64,000 bases of DNA, taken from assembly GCA_021804785.1 (NCBI GenBank), contig JAJZGY010000001.1:172220-236219 (forward strand), given 5' to 3'. The notes below the pieces were generated by a model, which saw nothing but the letters and a program-made list of their open reading frames with translations, was not told the DNA's origin and ran no database searches. The position numbers and the translations under genes are program-made. Position 1 is the first letter of the stretch, and the number at the start of each line of letters is the position of its first letter. Origin of the DNA: Pseudomonadota bacterium (GTDB lineage Bacteria; Pseudomonadota; Alphaproteobacteria; Micropepsales; Micropepsaceae). Positions 27,356-38,214 of the stretch are shown one piece after another.

Positions 27356-29983
27356 TCAGTGAAGCGACATCGTGGGCAGGTCTGCGGCAAAGGCGTCTTC
27401 TGCTAAGGTGAAGCTCCGCCCGTCGATCGTGAGGCCTAGCTGGTCAGCACTGACCTCAATGCGCTCGCCATCAGCAACCTTGCCCTCCAGAAGCAGCTGC
27501 GCCAAGGGATCTTGCAACCGCCGCTGGATTACCCTTTTGAGGGGCCGTGCACCGTAGATCGGGTCATAACCTGCTTCGGCAAGCCAGGCATGAGCCTTGG
27601 CATCCAGACGGATGTCGATCTTGCGATCCGCCAAAAGACGCTTCAGGCGGCCGATCTGGATATCAACAATTTTGCTCATATTGGTCCGTGACAGCCGATT
27701 GAAGAGAACGATCTCATCAAGACGGTTGAGAAATTCGGGTCGGAAATGCGCCCGCACCGCGTCCATGACCTGCGCTCGCTCCTGAGCGCTCGCCTGCCCT
27801 TCGCCCGCCGAGAGGAACTCTGTACCGAGATTGGAAGTCAAAATGATAACGGTGTTGCGGAAGTCGACCGTCCGACCCTGGCCGTCAGTGAGACGACCGT
27901 CATCGAGAACCTGTAGGAGAACATTGAAGACATCGCGATGGGCCTTTTCGACCTCATCAAACAAAATCACCTGATAGGGCCGCCGCCGCACCGCTTCGGT
28001 CAGCACTCCCCCCTCCTCATAGCCGACATAGCCGGGAGGCGCTCCAATGAGACGCGCGACAGAGTGCTTTTCCATGAATTCACTCATGTCGATACGGACC
28101 ATCGCACTGTCATCGTCAAACAGAAATACGGCCAGCGCCTTAGTCAGCTCGGTTTTTCCAACTCCGGTGGGGCCCAAAAACAGGAAGGACCCGATCGGCC
28201 GATTTGGATCCTGCAACCCCGCACGAGCACGCCGAACGGCATTGGCCACCGCTCGCACCGCATGATCCTGACCAACGACGCGGACTTCAAGCGCGTGCTC
28301 CATCTGCAGCAGCTTTTCGCGCTCGCCTTCGAGCATTTTATCAACCGGTATACCGGTCCAGCGCGAGACAATTTGCGCGATATGCTCCGGCGTGACGACT
28401 TCATTTACCAGCGCCTCGGTTTCGCGCGCTTCTATTTCCACCAGCTGCCGCTCCAGCCCCGGTATCACCCCGTATGCAAGCTCACCGGCACGGGCCAGAT
28501 CACCACGGCGCTGCGCAATGTCGAGCTCGCTACGCGCCCCATCGAGGCGTTCCTTGATGCCCTGTACGTTCGCGACCGACTTTTTCTCTTCATGCCACCT
28601 TGCACTCAATGCAGCACTCTTCTCTTCAAGCTCAGCCAGCTCTCCTTCCAGGTGTGCGAGCCGATCCCTTGACCCAGGATCCGTCTCCTTACGCAAAGCC
28701 TCACGCTCGATCTTGAATTGGATTATGCGGCGATCCAGCTCGTCGAGTTCTTCCGGCTTCGAATCCACCTGCATGCGTAACCGGCTAGAGGCTTCGTCCA
28801 TCAGGTCGATAGCTTTATCCGGCAGGAAGCGATCGGTTATATATCGATTAGATAGTTGAGCAGCGGCCACAATTGCAGAATCCGTGATCCTTACACCGTG
28901 ATGGACTTCGTATTTTTCCTTAAGTCCACGCAGGATGGACACGGTGTCCTCCACCGTGGGCTCGCTGACAAAAACTGGCTGAAAGCGTCGAGCCAGCGCT
29001 GCATCTTTCTCGATATGCTTACGGTATTCGTCGAGCGTGGTGGCTCCAATACAGTGAAGCTCGCCGCGCGCCAATGCGGGTTTCAGGAGATTAGAGGCGT
29101 CCATGGCCCCTTCGGCCTTGCCAGCTCCGACAAGGGTGTGAAGTTCGTCAATAAAAAGGATGACCTTGCCCTGGGCTGCGGTAACCTCGCTAAGGACTGC
29201 CTTCAATCTCTCCTCAAACTCGCCACGATACTTTGCACCGGCGATAAGTGCGCCCATGTCGAGCGCCATAAGCCTTTTCTCACGCAAGCTTTCGGGTACG
29301 TCACCATTGATGATGCGAAGCGCCAAGCCCTCGGCGATAGCGGTTTTTCCAACGCCCGGCTCACCGATGAGGACTGGATTATTCTTGGTACGTCGTGACA
29401 GAACCTGGATGGTCCTGCGTATTTCCTCATCACGCCCAATCACCGGATCCAACTTGCCCGCCCTTGCTGCGTCGGTTAGATCGCGGGCGTATTTTTTAAG
29501 TGCATCATAGGCACTTTCCGCCGTTGCCGAATCTGCTTGACGTCCCTGACGCAAATCCTTGATCGCGCCATTGAGCGCCGATGGGCCTGCACCTGCATCC
29601 TTGAGGATGCGGGCTGCATCGCTGCCTTGTGCCATGGAAAGTGCAAGCAGCAATATCTCAGCGGTTACAAAAGAATCACCCGACTTCTTTGCCACCTCCT
29701 GAGCGGCATCAAAAAGGCGGGCACTTTCGGGTGCCAGATAGATCTGTCCGGAGCCACCTTCGATGCGTGGCAGCTTGGCTAGAGCCGTCTCGCAATCCTG
29801 CAACGCCTGCTCAGGGTGGCCACCGCCCGATCGAATCAGACGGGCCGCCAGCCCTTCCTCATCGTCCAGCAGCACTTTGAGGAGATGCTCAGGCTTGAAT
29901 TGTTGATGATTTGAGCGCAGCGCCAGATCCTGCGCGGCCTGAATGAAGCCCCGTGCCCGCTCGGTGAATTTTTCGATGTCCAT
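27356..29983 (-). CDS. clpB: ClpB disaggregase
   Basis: The 875-residue AAA+ protein pulls polypeptides out of aggregates together with DnaK. In order: N-terminal repeat domain (about 1-145), first AAA+ with GEPGVGKTA and [13 protein letters not shown], the coiled-coil middle domain (about 410-525, Glu/Lys/Leu-rich), and second AAA+ with GPTGVGKTE and [10 protein letters not shown]. The [13 protein letters not shown] pore loop is present. The middle domain rules out ClpA and ClpC. No clear sigma-32 promoter was seen upstream. Confidence 0.97.
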   Translation of the reverse strand: MDIEKFTERARGFIQAAQDLALRSNHQQFKPEHLLKVLLDDEEGLAARLIRSGGGHPEQALQDCETALAKLPRIEGGSGQIYLAPESARLFDAAQEVAKKSGDSFVTAEILLLALSMAQGSDAARILKDAGAGPSALNGAIKDLRQGRQADSATAESAYDALKKYARDLTDAARAGKLDPVIGRDEEIRRTIQVLSRRTKNNPVLIGEPGVGKTAIAEGLALRIINGDVPESLREKRLMALDMGALIAGAKYRGEFEERLKAVLSEVTAAQGKVILFIDELHTLVGAGKAEGAMDASNLLKPALARGELHCIGATTLDEYRKHIEKDAALARRFQPVFVSEPTVEDTVSILRGLKEKYEVHHGVRITDSAIVAAAQLSNRYITDRFLPDKAIDLMDEASSRLRMQVDSKPEELDELDRRIIQFKIEREALRKETDPGSRDRLAHLEGELAELEEKSAALSARWHEEKKSVANVQGIKERLDGARSELDIAQRRGDLARAGELAYGVIPGLERQLVEIEARETEALVNEVVTPEHIAQIVSRWTGIPVDKMLEGEREKLLQMEHALEVRVVGQDHAVRAVANAVRRARAGLQDPNRPIGSFLFLGPTGVGKTELTKALAVFLFDDDSAMVRIDMSEFMEKHSVARLIGAPPGYVGYEEGGVLTEAVRRRPYQVILFDEVEKAHRDVFNVLLQVLDDGRLTDGQGRTVDFRNTVIILTSNLGTEFLSAGEGQASAQERAQVMDAVRAHFRPEFLNRLDEIVLFNRLSRTNMSKIVDIQIGRLKRLLADRKIDIRLDAKAHAWLAEAGYDPIYGARPLKRVIQRRLQDPLAQLLLEGKVADGERIEVSADQLGLTIDGRSFTLAEDAFAADLPTMSLH

Positions 29984-30223
29984 GTCCTGCCTCTAGCCCT
30001 TCCTTCCGGCCCCAAGCTCGGCAGCCGGAACGAGTCCCAACAAAGAATATCGTCGCGGCCTCCTGAGTGGAGCACCACGACCACAGACTATGTGGGACGT
30101 CTTTTACGACTGACAAGACCCTGGCTGCATTAGGACGTGCGGTCTTTGCGCCAGCGCAACCCCCGAGCCAGCTGCACCGGAGCCCGCCCCGCAACGACAG
30201 GATCTGCAAGGAAGAGGGTCGAG

Positions 30224-30655
30224 TTACTCGGCCGCTGCCGCCTCACCTTCTTCTTCTTCGCCGTCCTCATCGACGAGCGAAAACGAAGGTGCAGAACCGT
30301 TCGCCTGACCATAATCGGCACCATTACCGTTGGTCTTGCCATTGGCACTCTGCTGGGCTGCCTGCTGCGCCTGGGCGGCGCTCATGATCCGAAAATAGTG
30401 CTCGGCATGCTGCAGGTAATTCTCCGCCATGACGCGGTCGCCCGACGAGTTCGCATCGCGGGCGAGCTGCAGATATTTCTCGTAAACATGGGACGCTGAA
30501 CCGCGGATCTTTATTTCCGGACCCGTGGAATCGAACGTCCTGTTGGTATTGTTTTGCGGCCTACGGCCGCGACCTCGTGAGCGTTTCACTTGAGCCCCTT
30601 TGTTTGGCCTCGCCCCGCCCGCCTGTCCGCCCGTTGGTCCTGCAAAATTCCGCAT
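30224..30655 (-). CDS. DUF4167-domain protein
   Basis: The 143-residue protein is a conserved alphaproteobacterial protein of unknown function. A basic Gly/Arg/Asn-rich N-terminus (GRGRRPQNNTNRTFD) leads into the DUF4167 core, about residues 45-90, with GSASHVYEKYLQLARDA and NYLQHAEHYFRI, then a Gln/Ala-rich stretch and an acidic Glu/Ala tail. The charge layout suggests RNA binding, but no function is known. It lies downstream of prfA-prmC, its usual neighbours. Confidence 0.88.
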   Translation of the reverse strand: MRNFAGPTGGQAGGARPNKGAQVKRSRGRGRRPQNNTNRTFDSTGPEIKIRGSASHVYEKYLQLARDANSSGDRVMAENYLQHAEHYFRIMSAAQAQQAAQQSANGKTNGNGADYGQANGSAPSFSLVDEDGEEEEGEAAAAE

Positions 30656-30839
30656 TTCCTCTCCTCGCCACGCCTATGGGCACGTCCGAGGTCGGCGCAT
30701 TTAGGCCCAGAGCACGTTTGCTCGTCTTTCGCTTTTGACTCAGGAACCGGCGCTTGTGCACCAGACCGCCCCCGCGGTCGACCGGTTGGCCTTAAGCTCA
30801 GCCGGGCGGGGGTTCCTGCTCACCCCACAAGGCCGGAAG

Positions 30840-31712
30840 CTACCCTCTCGGCCCACGTATTCCAACAACTTTTTTGCCCATCCGCCGCGCCATCAGCGCG
30901 CGGGGCACATTACTGAGATCGTCCCGGGCCCCCGCAAATTCAAGTCCCTTGGCCAAAAACTCCTGCTCGACCGGTGCCAGCTGCCCCATTCCTAGCTCTA
31001 CCACAGCGAGCGCCCCGGGGCGCAGGATCCGTTGGAGTACCGCTCCCAGCACGTGATAGGCGCTCAGGCCGTCGGGACCGGCGCAGAGGGCGAGCTTGGG
31101 CTCAAAGCCCAATTCCGGCTCGGCATCCGCCACTTCATCCTCCCGCAGGTAGGGAGGATTGCACAATACAAGGTCAAACTGGCCCTCAGCCTGGCCAAAG
31201 TCGCACAGCTGCGTTTCAAGCCGCTCAGCAACGCCCAGGCGCTGCGCATTGGCCCGGGTGTATTCCAATGCGGTCGTCGAGAGATCGAACGCCACGCCCC
31301 TGGCCTCTGGCCAAAGACGCAGGGCCGTGATGATCAGACACCCCGATCCGCAACCTAAGTCGCAAATAATTTCAGGGCCATAGCCAGGAGCGAAGCCCTC
31401 CCGAGCAGCCTCGATCAGAGTTTCGCTGTCGGGCCGTGGCACCAGAACGCCAGGGCCGACGCAAAAATCGAGGCTCCAAAATTCCTTTCTACCTAGAATG
31501 TAGGCCACCGGTTCGCGGCCCATCCGGCGCTTGATCCACCCATCAAATTGGGCCCTCTCCGGCGCGCTCAATGCACAGCTCAGCGCGGGTACCGAGGCCG
31601 GAGGCACGCCAAGCACCGCACCCATCAGCACGCGGGCATCGAGGCGCGCACTATCAACTCCAGCTCCCATCAGCTGCGCAGAGGCCTCCGCCAAAGCCGC
31701 ACGAACACTCAT
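30840..31712 (-). CDS. prmC: Peptide chain release factor N5-glutamine methyltransferase
   Basis: PrmC methylates the glutamine of the GGQ motif in release factors. The 290-residue protein has the N-terminal helical substrate-binding domain, a SAM-binding [11 protein letters not shown], and the NPPY motif ([10 protein letters not shown]) of glutamine methyltransferases. It starts four bases inside prfA (ATGA), whose product is its substrate. Confidence 0.95.
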   Translation of the reverse strand: MSVRAALAEASAQLMGAGVDSARLDARVLMGAVLGVPPASVPALSCALSAPERAQFDGWIKRRMGREPVAYILGRKEFWSLDFCVGPGVLVPRPDSETLIEAAREGFAPGYGPEIICDLGCGSGCLIITALRLWPEARGVAFDLSTTALEYTRANAQRLGVAERLETQLCDFGQAEGQFDLVLCNPPYLREDEVADAEPELGFEPKLALCAGPDGLSAYHVLGAVLQRILRPGALAVVELGMGQLAPVEQEFLAKGLEFAGARDDLSNVPRALMARRMGKKVVGIRGPRG

Positions 31713-32794
31713 GGGCTGTTGCCCTGCTCCATAGCGGCCAAGCGGCTAGCTTGGTCCTCCGCCATCAAGGCATCGATGACGTCACTAAGTTCCTCTCCGC
31801 TGATGATCCGATCAAGTTTGTATAGCGTTAGATTGATGCGGTGATCGGTTACCCGCCCCTGGGGGAAATTATAGGTGCGGATACGCTCAGAGCGATCACC
31901 TGAACCCACCATGCCTTTGCGCTCCGCGGCCCGCGCGCTGTCAAGCTTTTCACGCTCGCGCTCATAAAGTCGTGCCTTGAGCAGCTTCATGGCCTGAGCC
32001 TTATTCTTATGCTGGGATTTCTCAGTTTGCTGAGCCACAAAAAGACCTGTGGGAAGGTGGGTGATTCGTACTGCGCTTTCGGTTTTGTTGACATGCTGAC
32101 CGCCTGCACCAGAGGCGCGAAACACGTCTATGCGCAAATCCTTGTCGTCCAGTTCAAAATCCACGTCTTCTGGTTCCGGCAGCACCGCAACGGTTGCCGC
32201 AGAGGTGTGTATGCGCCCACCCGCTTCGGTAACCGGCACACGCTGGACGCGATGAACACCTGCCTCGAATTTGAGCTTGGCGTAAGCGCCAAGCCCGCGA
32301 ACCTCCATCACTGCGTCCTTTATCCCTCCAAGATCCGATTCGGAGAGTTCCATGACTTCTGTTTTCCAGCCTTGTAGCTGAGCATAGTGCTGATACATCT
32401 GCATCAGATCTGCAGCAAAGAGCGCAGCCTCATCTCCACCAGTACCGGCGCGCACTTCGATGATGCAGGAGGAAGCATCAGCCGTGTCCTTGGGCAGAAG
32501 CTGGATCTGCAGGTCACGCTCTAACTGGACCAGGCGCTCCTTGATGGCGTTGCGCTCTTCCTCGGCCAGCGCGCGCATGTCCGCATCGTTAGTCGGATCA
32601 TTGGCCAGGGCCGTGGCATCCTCAACCTCGTTTTGCGCATTCTGATAGGCCCTGATCGCGCGAATAATCGGAGCCAGCTCAGCGTGCTCCTTGGACAATC
32701 GGGCGAATGCGCCGCCGGCCTTACCAGTGGCCAGTTCCGCCTCGAGCTGTTCATAACGATCGACGAGGCGCACAAGTTTGGCGGAAGGGATCAT
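31709..32794 (-). CDS. prfA: Peptide chain release factor 1
   Basis: RF1 reads UAA and UAG and releases the peptide. The 361-residue protein has the [15 protein letters not shown] catalytic loop, [13 protein letters not shown], and the expected length for RF1. The decoding segment is at [11 protein letters not shown]. It is coupled to prmC by a four-base overlap. Confidence 0.96.
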   Translation of the reverse strand: MIPSAKLVRLVDRYEQLEAELATGKAGGAFARLSKEHAELAPIIRAIRAYQNAQNEVEDATALANDPTNDADMRALAEEERNAIKERLVQLERDLQIQLLPKDTADASSCIIEVRAGTGGDEAALFAADLMQMYQHYAQLQGWKTEVMELSESDLGGIKDAVMEVRGLGAYAKLKFEAGVHRVQRVPVTEAGGRIHTSAATVAVLPEPEDVDFELDDKDLRIDVFRASGAGGQHVNKTESAVRITHLPTGLFVAQQTEKSQHKNKAQAMKLLKARLYEREREKLDSARAAERKGMVGSGDRSERIRTYNFPQGRVTDHRINLTLYKLDRIISGEELSDVIDALMAEDQASRLAAMEQGNSP

Positions 32795-32884
32795 GATGGT
32801 GCGCGGTACACAGAAGGGGTGGATGACACTCCATGGCGCTTGGAGCCGCCCCCGATTGCTCCTCGCTCCAGCTAGGCGAGATTT

Positions 32885-34021
32885 CTACTGCGCCGGCTCC
32901 AGCGCTGCGTCCTTAGCCCGTGCAGCCTCGATTTCAGCCGCTTTGGCCTCGCACAGTTGAACCACATGTTCCACAAGATCTTCATTATCAAGCTTATAAG
33001 CAGGCTTGCCGTTGAGATAGATCATTCCGTTACCCTTGCCGGCACCGCCACCGGTGAAACCAAGATCGGTCTCCCGCGCTTCACCCGGGCCGTTGACCAC
33101 ACACCCGATGATCGAAAGTGACATGGGCGTCGCGATGTGCTTGAGCCGCTGTTCCAGCGTCTTCACAGTCTCAATAACATTAAAACCCTGCCGTGCACAG
33201 GATGGGCATGAAACGACATTGACACCGCGGTGACGCAAATTGAGCGACTTGAGGATGTCGAATCCGACGCGGATTTCTTCTACCGGATCGGCGGACAGCG
33301 AAACGCGAATGGTGTCGCCGATACCTGACCACAGCAACATCCCCATTCCGATCGAGCTCTTCACGGTACCCGAGATCAGACCTCCTGCCTCGGTGATACC
33401 CAAGTGCAAGGGATAATCGCAGGCCTCAGCAAGCCCCTGATAGGCTGCCACGGCAAGGAACACGTCCGACGCCTTCACACTGATCTTAAATTCGAAAAAG
33501 TCATTGTCCTCAAGAATACGTGCATGGTTGAGCGCACTCTCCACCATCGCTTCCGGGCAAGGTTCGCCATAGCGTTCCAGGAGCTCGCGTTCCAGTGATC
33601 CGGCATTGACACCAATGCGCATGGCGCAGCCATGATCCTTGGCGGCTTTGACTACGTCCCGCACGCGGGCCGCCGAACCGATATTACCCGGATTGATTCG
33701 AAGACATGCGGCTCCGGCTTCTGCCGCTTCGATCGCGCGCTTATAGTGGAAGTGAATATCGGCAACGATCGGGACAGCTGATGCCTTGACGATATGCTTC
33801 AGCGCCACTGTGGCATCCTCATCCGGGCAGGACACTCGCACGATATCCGCACCCGCTTCTTCAAGAGCGCGGATCTGATCGACCGTGCCCCGCACATCCG
33901 CGGTCACTGTATTGGTCATGCTCTGCACAGTGATCGGCGCATCACCACCCACGGCAACCTTTCCCACGTGTATCTGGCGGCACTTGCGGCGTTCGATATG
34001 GCGATAGGCACGTAAAGTCAT
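32885..34021 (-). CDS. ispG: 4-Hydroxy-3-methylbut-2-en-1-yl diphosphate synthase (flavodoxin), IspG/GcpE
   Basis: IspG is the penultimate enzyme of the MEP isoprenoid pathway, which also supplies the ubiquinone tail. The 378-residue protein has the TIM barrel start ([15 protein letters not shown]) and the [4Fe-4S] ligands in [10 protein letters not shown] and [12 protein letters not shown]. The Ala/Glu-rich tail is unremarkable. It lies 29 bases after the RodZ-like gene on the same strand. Confidence 0.96.
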   Translation of the reverse strand: MTLRAYRHIERRKCRQIHVGKVAVGGDAPITVQSMTNTVTADVRGTVDQIRALEEAGADIVRVSCPDEDATVALKHIVKASAVPIVADIHFHYKRAIEAAEAGAACLRINPGNIGSAARVRDVVKAAKDHGCAMRIGVNAGSLERELLERYGEPCPEAMVESALNHARILEDNDFFEFKISVKASDVFLAVAAYQGLAEACDYPLHLGITEAGGLISGTVKSSIGMGMLLWSGIGDTIRVSLSADPVEEIRVGFDILKSLNLRHRGVNVVSCPSCARQGFNVIETVKTLEQRLKHIATPMSLSIIGCVVNGPGEARETDLGFTGGGAGKGNGMIYLNGKPAYKLDNEDLVEHVVQLCEAKAAEIEAARAKDAALEPAQ

Positions 34022-34050
34022 GGCATGCTCCGAACCGTGCAGTTCAATAC

Positions 34051-35109
34051 CTAGTGTTGGGACCCAAGGTTGAAAAGATTTCTGAGGGCCCTGGGAGCCA
34101 GAGACTGACCGGTGAGCGTCGCTCCGGGAACCCCGGCCAGGCCCAGCAGCCGACCATTCAGCGTGACGGCTAGTGCCGCCGGATCCGTTGTGGTCAGGGT
34201 TGTACCCGGCAAATCGGGCACGCGATAGGTGTCACCTGGCTGTATGGTCTGATCCATAAAGAGCATTTTACCCGGCGCGGGGCCCAGTACCAGCACATGA
34301 ACCGGCTTGAGCGCGGTCAGCATCACTTTGGCTGAGGTATTATGGAGCCCATAGGCTTGTCCCTTTGGCAATCCCCGCATTTGGGCGGCCACGGCGGACA
34401 CCGATGCGGCTTGCGGCGACGCTGAGGTCGCCGCAGCCGGCCCGGAAACGGCGGGCATCTGGGGTGAGGCTCCGGTGGCTGTGGTGGCCTCCATTGGTCC
34501 TTTTGCCACGGTATTTGTGGGCGCTTTTGGCGCAGCTGAATGAGAAGCCAGCTTGTGCAGCCCGGCCGCGGATTTGGGTAGCAGCGGACGCAGGTGGACC
34601 TGGGAGGGCGCAGGCAGCGCAGGAGGATCGAAATAGACGCTGGCCGAATGCGCCAAGCGCCACAGGCCAAAGGCAAGCGCGACGATCAGGACCAGAGCAA
34701 TGACGAGCCAACCTTGAGGCAACCGTCTCTCGTCATGAGGCCTTTCCAGAAGCGGCACACTGACATGTTCCTCGCCGCGCTCGGCGATCTCTCTCTTAAA
34801 GCGCTCAACCGTCTCAGCGGCATCCAAACCCAAATAATCCGCGTAAGAGCGCATAAAGCCGATCGCATAGGCGCGCCCAGGCAGGGCATCCTGGCGATCT
34901 TCCTCCAGTGCTTCTAGGTGATCCTTACGAATCTTGAGGACACGAGCGATCGCAGCAAGCTCGTCTCCCCGGCGCAGGCGCGCGGCGCGCAGATGCTGGC
35001 CCACTGTGTCAAGTGGCGCGGCGGCATCGTCGCAGATTTCCCGCAGATGGATCCGTTTGCGGTCTGCGCCGGCGCCTGTTTCAAGTCGAAGATCGGTTGA
35101 TTTGCTCAT
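34051..35109 (-). CDS. RodZ-like protein (helix-turn-helix, membrane segment, DUF4115)
   Basis: The 352-residue protein has an N-terminal Cro-like helix-turn-helix (about 35-105: [23 protein letters not shown] given by its ends VGQHL and [22 protein letters not shown]), one membrane span (about 135-155, [16 protein letters not shown]), a Pro/Ala/Ser-rich linker and a C-terminal DUF4115 beta domain (about 250-340, with [12 protein letters not shown]). That is the RodZ architecture, linking MreB to the envelope in cell-shape control. The position directly upstream of ispG is common for this family. Confidence 0.85.
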   Translation of the reverse strand: MSKSTDLRLETGAGADRKRIHLREICDDAAAPLDTVGQHLRAARLRRGDELAAIARVLKIRKDHLEALEEDRQDALPGRAYAIGFMRSYADYLGLDAAETVERFKREIAERGEEHVSVPLLERPHDERRLPQGWLVIALVLIVALAFGLWRLAHSASVYFDPPALPAPSQVHLRPLLPKSAAGLHKLASHSAAPKAPTNTVAKGPMEATTATGASPQMPAVSGPAAATSASPQAASVSAVAAQMRGLPKGQAYGLHNTSAKVMLTALKPVHVLVLGPAPGKMLFMDQTIQPGDTYRVPDLPGTTLTTTDPAALAVTLNGRLLGLAGVPGATLTGQSLAPRALRNLFNLGSQH

Positions 35110-35453
35110 TGGGGCCTAGCATTAGCCGCTTAAAGTCTGCCGATAAAGGCTCAACTTTGGTTCCTGGCGAGAGATGCGCCAGATCCCGACGGTTTATAAC
35201 CCCGTAGCTCCCGCCCCCTTCGGCAACCCGACCCTTGATCCCCAGCCATCCTCGGCTGGATGCCCAGAGCGCGGCTATGGGTTAATGGTCAGCACACCGG
35301 AGCACGGCCTCCGAGCGGCGGGGCCTGTGTTCTCGGTCAAAGCATCGGCCGGAGTGCTACACTGCGCCCCAGAGGCCGGCGCCCCCTCGAGGGCGGCACC
35401 AGGAGCCACAAAGCGTGCCCTGATGCCCGCCTTAGCCGCTCCTTCGGGACGTC
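35110..35453. other. Intergenic stretch between the RodZ-like gene and a small exported protein gene
   Basis: No gene was recognised in about 340 bases. The RodZ-like gene's promoter should lie at the left end. Confidence 0.45.
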
Positions 35454-35786
35454 CTAGCCCCCAGTATTGCCACCGATCATCTGCATCTTATTGAGCTGCT
35501 GCTGGGCATCCTGGCTCATCTGCTGCCACTGCTGGCGGGTATGGCAAATGGTCCCGCCGCCAAACAAAGAACCCACAGGCGGTGGCGAGCGCCGGCAAAT
35601 CACCTGACGGGGGTTTTCGGTCGAACTCTGTGGCTGAGCCGTCGGCGTCGCCTGCTTGACCGTGGAGCCTGCAATGTTCGAGGACGCAGGCCCAGCCGAG
35701 GAGAAAGCGGTATTGCCTGCGGCGAAAGCCGAACCGGTCAACAACAACGCTGTAATAGAAAGCACACAAACGCCGCGCATATGCAT
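35454..35786 (-). CDS. Small exported protein of unknown function
   Basis: This 110-residue protein has a clear signal peptide (MHMRGVCVLSITALLLTGSAFA). The mature part ends in a conserved-looking segment with two cysteines, VICRR...TICHTRQQWQQM, a pattern seen in many short alphaproteobacterial exported proteins, and a Gln/Met-rich C-terminus. The cysteines may form a disulfide. It stands alone between the RodZ-like and ptsP genes, on their strand. Confidence 0.7.
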   Translation of the reverse strand: MHMRGVCVLSITALLLTGSAFAAGNTAFSSAGPASSNIAGSTVKQATPTAQPQSSTENPRQVICRRSPPPVGSLFGGGTICHTRQQWQQMSQDAQQQLNKMQMIGGNTGG

Positions 35787-35938
35787 CTTGCGATACCCCT
35801 CGTTGAACGCTCAACATTAAACAAAATAATGAGCCGTATAAATCCGCAAAACACGAACCCATCAGAAATGCCTGGATCGCTTTCCCCGATGCCAAAATGC
35901 CCGGTAATGTTCCTCCCGGATACACCTAACTCATTGCT

Positions 35939-38194
35939 TTATTTGATAACAATTCCACGCTCCGCCGCGAAAGCCGCAAGGCGGGTACGCAAAGAGTGGT
36001 CATTACGGCCGCACAGCCGGTTGACGAATTCCGCCACCTCCCGGGTGTGCAGGCTGCGGAGCATCATTTTGACTGGCCCGATATAGCCAGGCTGCATCGA
36101 CAGGGTACGTAGCCCCACCCCGATCAATGCCATCGCATCGAGGGGCCGGCCGGCCATTTCTCCACACAACGAGAGCTCGCCTCCAGCCTCAGCGGCGCTA
36201 TGGACAATCTGACGGATCATGGTGAGACCTGCTGGACTGAGCGGGTCATAGCGCCGGGCCACCCGCGGATTGGTTCGATCAACCGCGAACATGAACTGGA
36301 ACAGGTCGTTCGAGCCAATTGAAACAAAATCCGCGTTACGCAGAATTTGTGGCAGCATGAACATGAGCGCGGGGACCTCGAGCATGGCCCCAACCAATGT
36401 CTGCTTTGGCAAGGGCTGGCCCATCAGCCGGCCTCGTTCCAGTTCGCGATCGACAAGTGCCCGTGCCAGATTGAATTCAGACACGTCGCTGATCATCGGC
36501 AGCAAAAGACGCAGCACTCGTCCGGCGGATGCCGCAAGCAAAGCCCGCACCTGATAGCGCAGCAGTGCTGGACGATCGAGCGCGATGCGGATCGCCCGCC
36601 AGCCTAGGGCCGGATTTTCTTCCCGTTCCCAGCGCCCGTAGGGGAGGATCTTGTCTCCCCCCAGATCAAGGGCCCGAAATGTCACGGGCCGCTCCCGCGC
36701 CGCCTCAATTATGCTTTTGTAAAATGCAATCTGGTCGCCGAGTCGCGGCATGGTCTGACCGATCATGAACTGTAATTCCGTGCGGAATAGACCAACACCG
36801 TCTGCGCCGGATTCTGCCAGGTGTGGCATGTCGAGCAGTAAGCCGGCATTCATCATGAGCGAGATCGGCACGCCATCCCTGGTCACCGCGGGCAAATCCC
36901 GCACCTTGGCAATTTCAGCAAACCTCTGCGCCATCAATGTCTGGCGCGCACGAAAGACTGTGACAATTTCAGCCGGGGGACGCAGATGGATCTCTCCGGT
37001 TTCTCCGTCCACTGCGATGGTGTCTCCCGCGCGCGCCGCGTCAGTCACCCCCGCCACGCCACCAACCACGGGGATACGCATCGCACGCGCAACAATCGCG
37101 ACATGGGACGTTGTGGCTGCGTCTTCCAGAATGAGCCCAACCACTCCGACACGGCCGTAATCGAGAAGTTCGGCAGGCCCCAAAGCGCGTGCAACCAGTA
37201 CCGCATCTGCGGGCAGACTACCCCAGTCTCCCTGGTTGCCAAGATGCCGCTGCAGGCGGCGATGCAGATCATCCAGATCGTGCAGCCGCTCGCGCAAAAT
37301 CGGATCGCTTGCCCGCGCAATACGCAACCGCAGCTCGTCCTGCACCCGTTCGACCGCGGCTTCGGCGGTCAAGCCGGTGTCTACCGCATCACGCAGGCGA
37401 TGCCGCCAACCCTGGTCCAAGGCAAAAAGCCGGTAGGCCTCGATCACTTCTCGGCTTTCACCAGTCAGATCAAGTTCGCTGGATTCGAGCATGTCATCGA
37501 CCGATACGCGAAGCGAATTGAGGGCTGCATCCAACCGCGCAATCTCTGCGGCAGTATCGTCAGCAATCATGCGATCGACACGAACCCGCGGTTCATGAAG
37601 CACTACGTGCCCGACGGCAACACCTTCTGACAATCCATCGCCCTTGAAGGCGCGCGGCCGATCCGAGCGTAATTCCGGTTCATCGAGTTCCGCGATGTCA
37701 AAAAGCGCACCATGAGCCACAATTTCGGCCAAAACCATGGCGACGGTCTGCAGTGCTTCGACTTCTTCCTCGTCGTATTGGCGTGCGGCCTGGTTCTGTA
37801 CCGTCAGCACACCATAAACCTGACCACCCCGAACGATTGGCACCCCAAGAAATGACCGAAAGGGATCCTCTCCAGTTTCCGGACGGTAGGCGAAGCGCGG
37901 ATGCTCGACCGCGTTGGAGAGGTTGATCGCCTCGGCCGCATCCGCGACCATGCCCACCAGCCCCTCTCCCCAATGCATTCGCGTCCGGTGAACAGCAGAC
38001 CGGTTAAGGCCTTCCGTGGCAAATAGCTCAAGCCAGTTGCCCGCACGGCGCAAATATATCGAGCACACCTCCGCGACCATGTTGGCAGCGATGACCATGA
38101 CCAGCTTGTCAAGGCGAACTTGGGCACTCGCCTGTTCGGCCATGATTTCGCGCAGGCGCCGCAGGAGAATGCGCGGACTACCCGCCGCAACCAT
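35939..38194 (-). CDS. ptsP: PtsP, enzyme I of the nitrogen phosphotransferase system
   Basis: The 751-residue protein starts with a GAF domain (about 20-160), followed by PEP-utilising enzyme I domains. The phosphorylated histidine is in ATTSHVAIVARAM. The PEP-binding barrel has LFRTELQFMIG, FRALDLGGDK, SIGSNDLFQF and the CGEMAG cysteine. It passes phosphate from PEP to NPr and EIIA-Ntr and senses glutamine through the GAF domain. It follows lysC by 20 bases, the common alphaproteobacterial order. Confidence 0.95.
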   Translation of the reverse strand: MVAAGSPRILLRRLREIMAEQASAQVRLDKLVMVIAANMVAEVCSIYLRRAGNWLELFATEGLNRSAVHRTRMHWGEGLVGMVADAAEAINLSNAVEHPRFAYRPETGEDPFRSFLGVPIVRGGQVYGVLTVQNQAARQYDEEEVEALQTVAMVLAEIVAHGALFDIAELDEPELRSDRPRAFKGDGLSEGVAVGHVVLHEPRVRVDRMIADDTAAEIARLDAALNSLRVSVDDMLESSELDLTGESREVIEAYRLFALDQGWRHRLRDAVDTGLTAEAAVERVQDELRLRIARASDPILRERLHDLDDLHRRLQRHLGNQGDWGSLPADAVLVARALGPAELLDYGRVGVVGLILEDAATTSHVAIVARAMRIPVVGGVAGVTDAARAGDTIAVDGETGEIHLRPPAEIVTVFRARQTLMAQRFAEIAKVRDLPAVTRDGVPISLMMNAGLLLDMPHLAESGADGVGLFRTELQFMIGQTMPRLGDQIAFYKSIIEAARERPVTFRALDLGGDKILPYGRWEREENPALGWRAIRIALDRPALLRYQVRALLAASAGRVLRLLLPMISDVSEFNLARALVDRELERGRLMGQPLPKQTLVGAMLEVPALMFMLPQILRNADFVSIGSNDLFQFMFAVDRTNPRVARRYDPLSPAGLTMIRQIVHSAAEAGGELSLCGEMAGRPLDAMALIGVGLRTLSMQPGYIGPVKMMLRSLHTREVAEFVNRLCGRNDHSLRTRLAAFAAERGIVIK

Positions 38195-38214
38195 TCATGC
38201 CTCCCAGGTGCGCA

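Noticed and set aside
27938..28672. 244-codon open frame opposite clpB
   Set aside because: It is an antisense shadow of the ClpB coding sequence; ClpB motifs are intact on the other strand.
28856..29398. 180-codon open frame opposite clpB
   Set aside because: Antisense shadow of the first AAA+ domain of ClpB.
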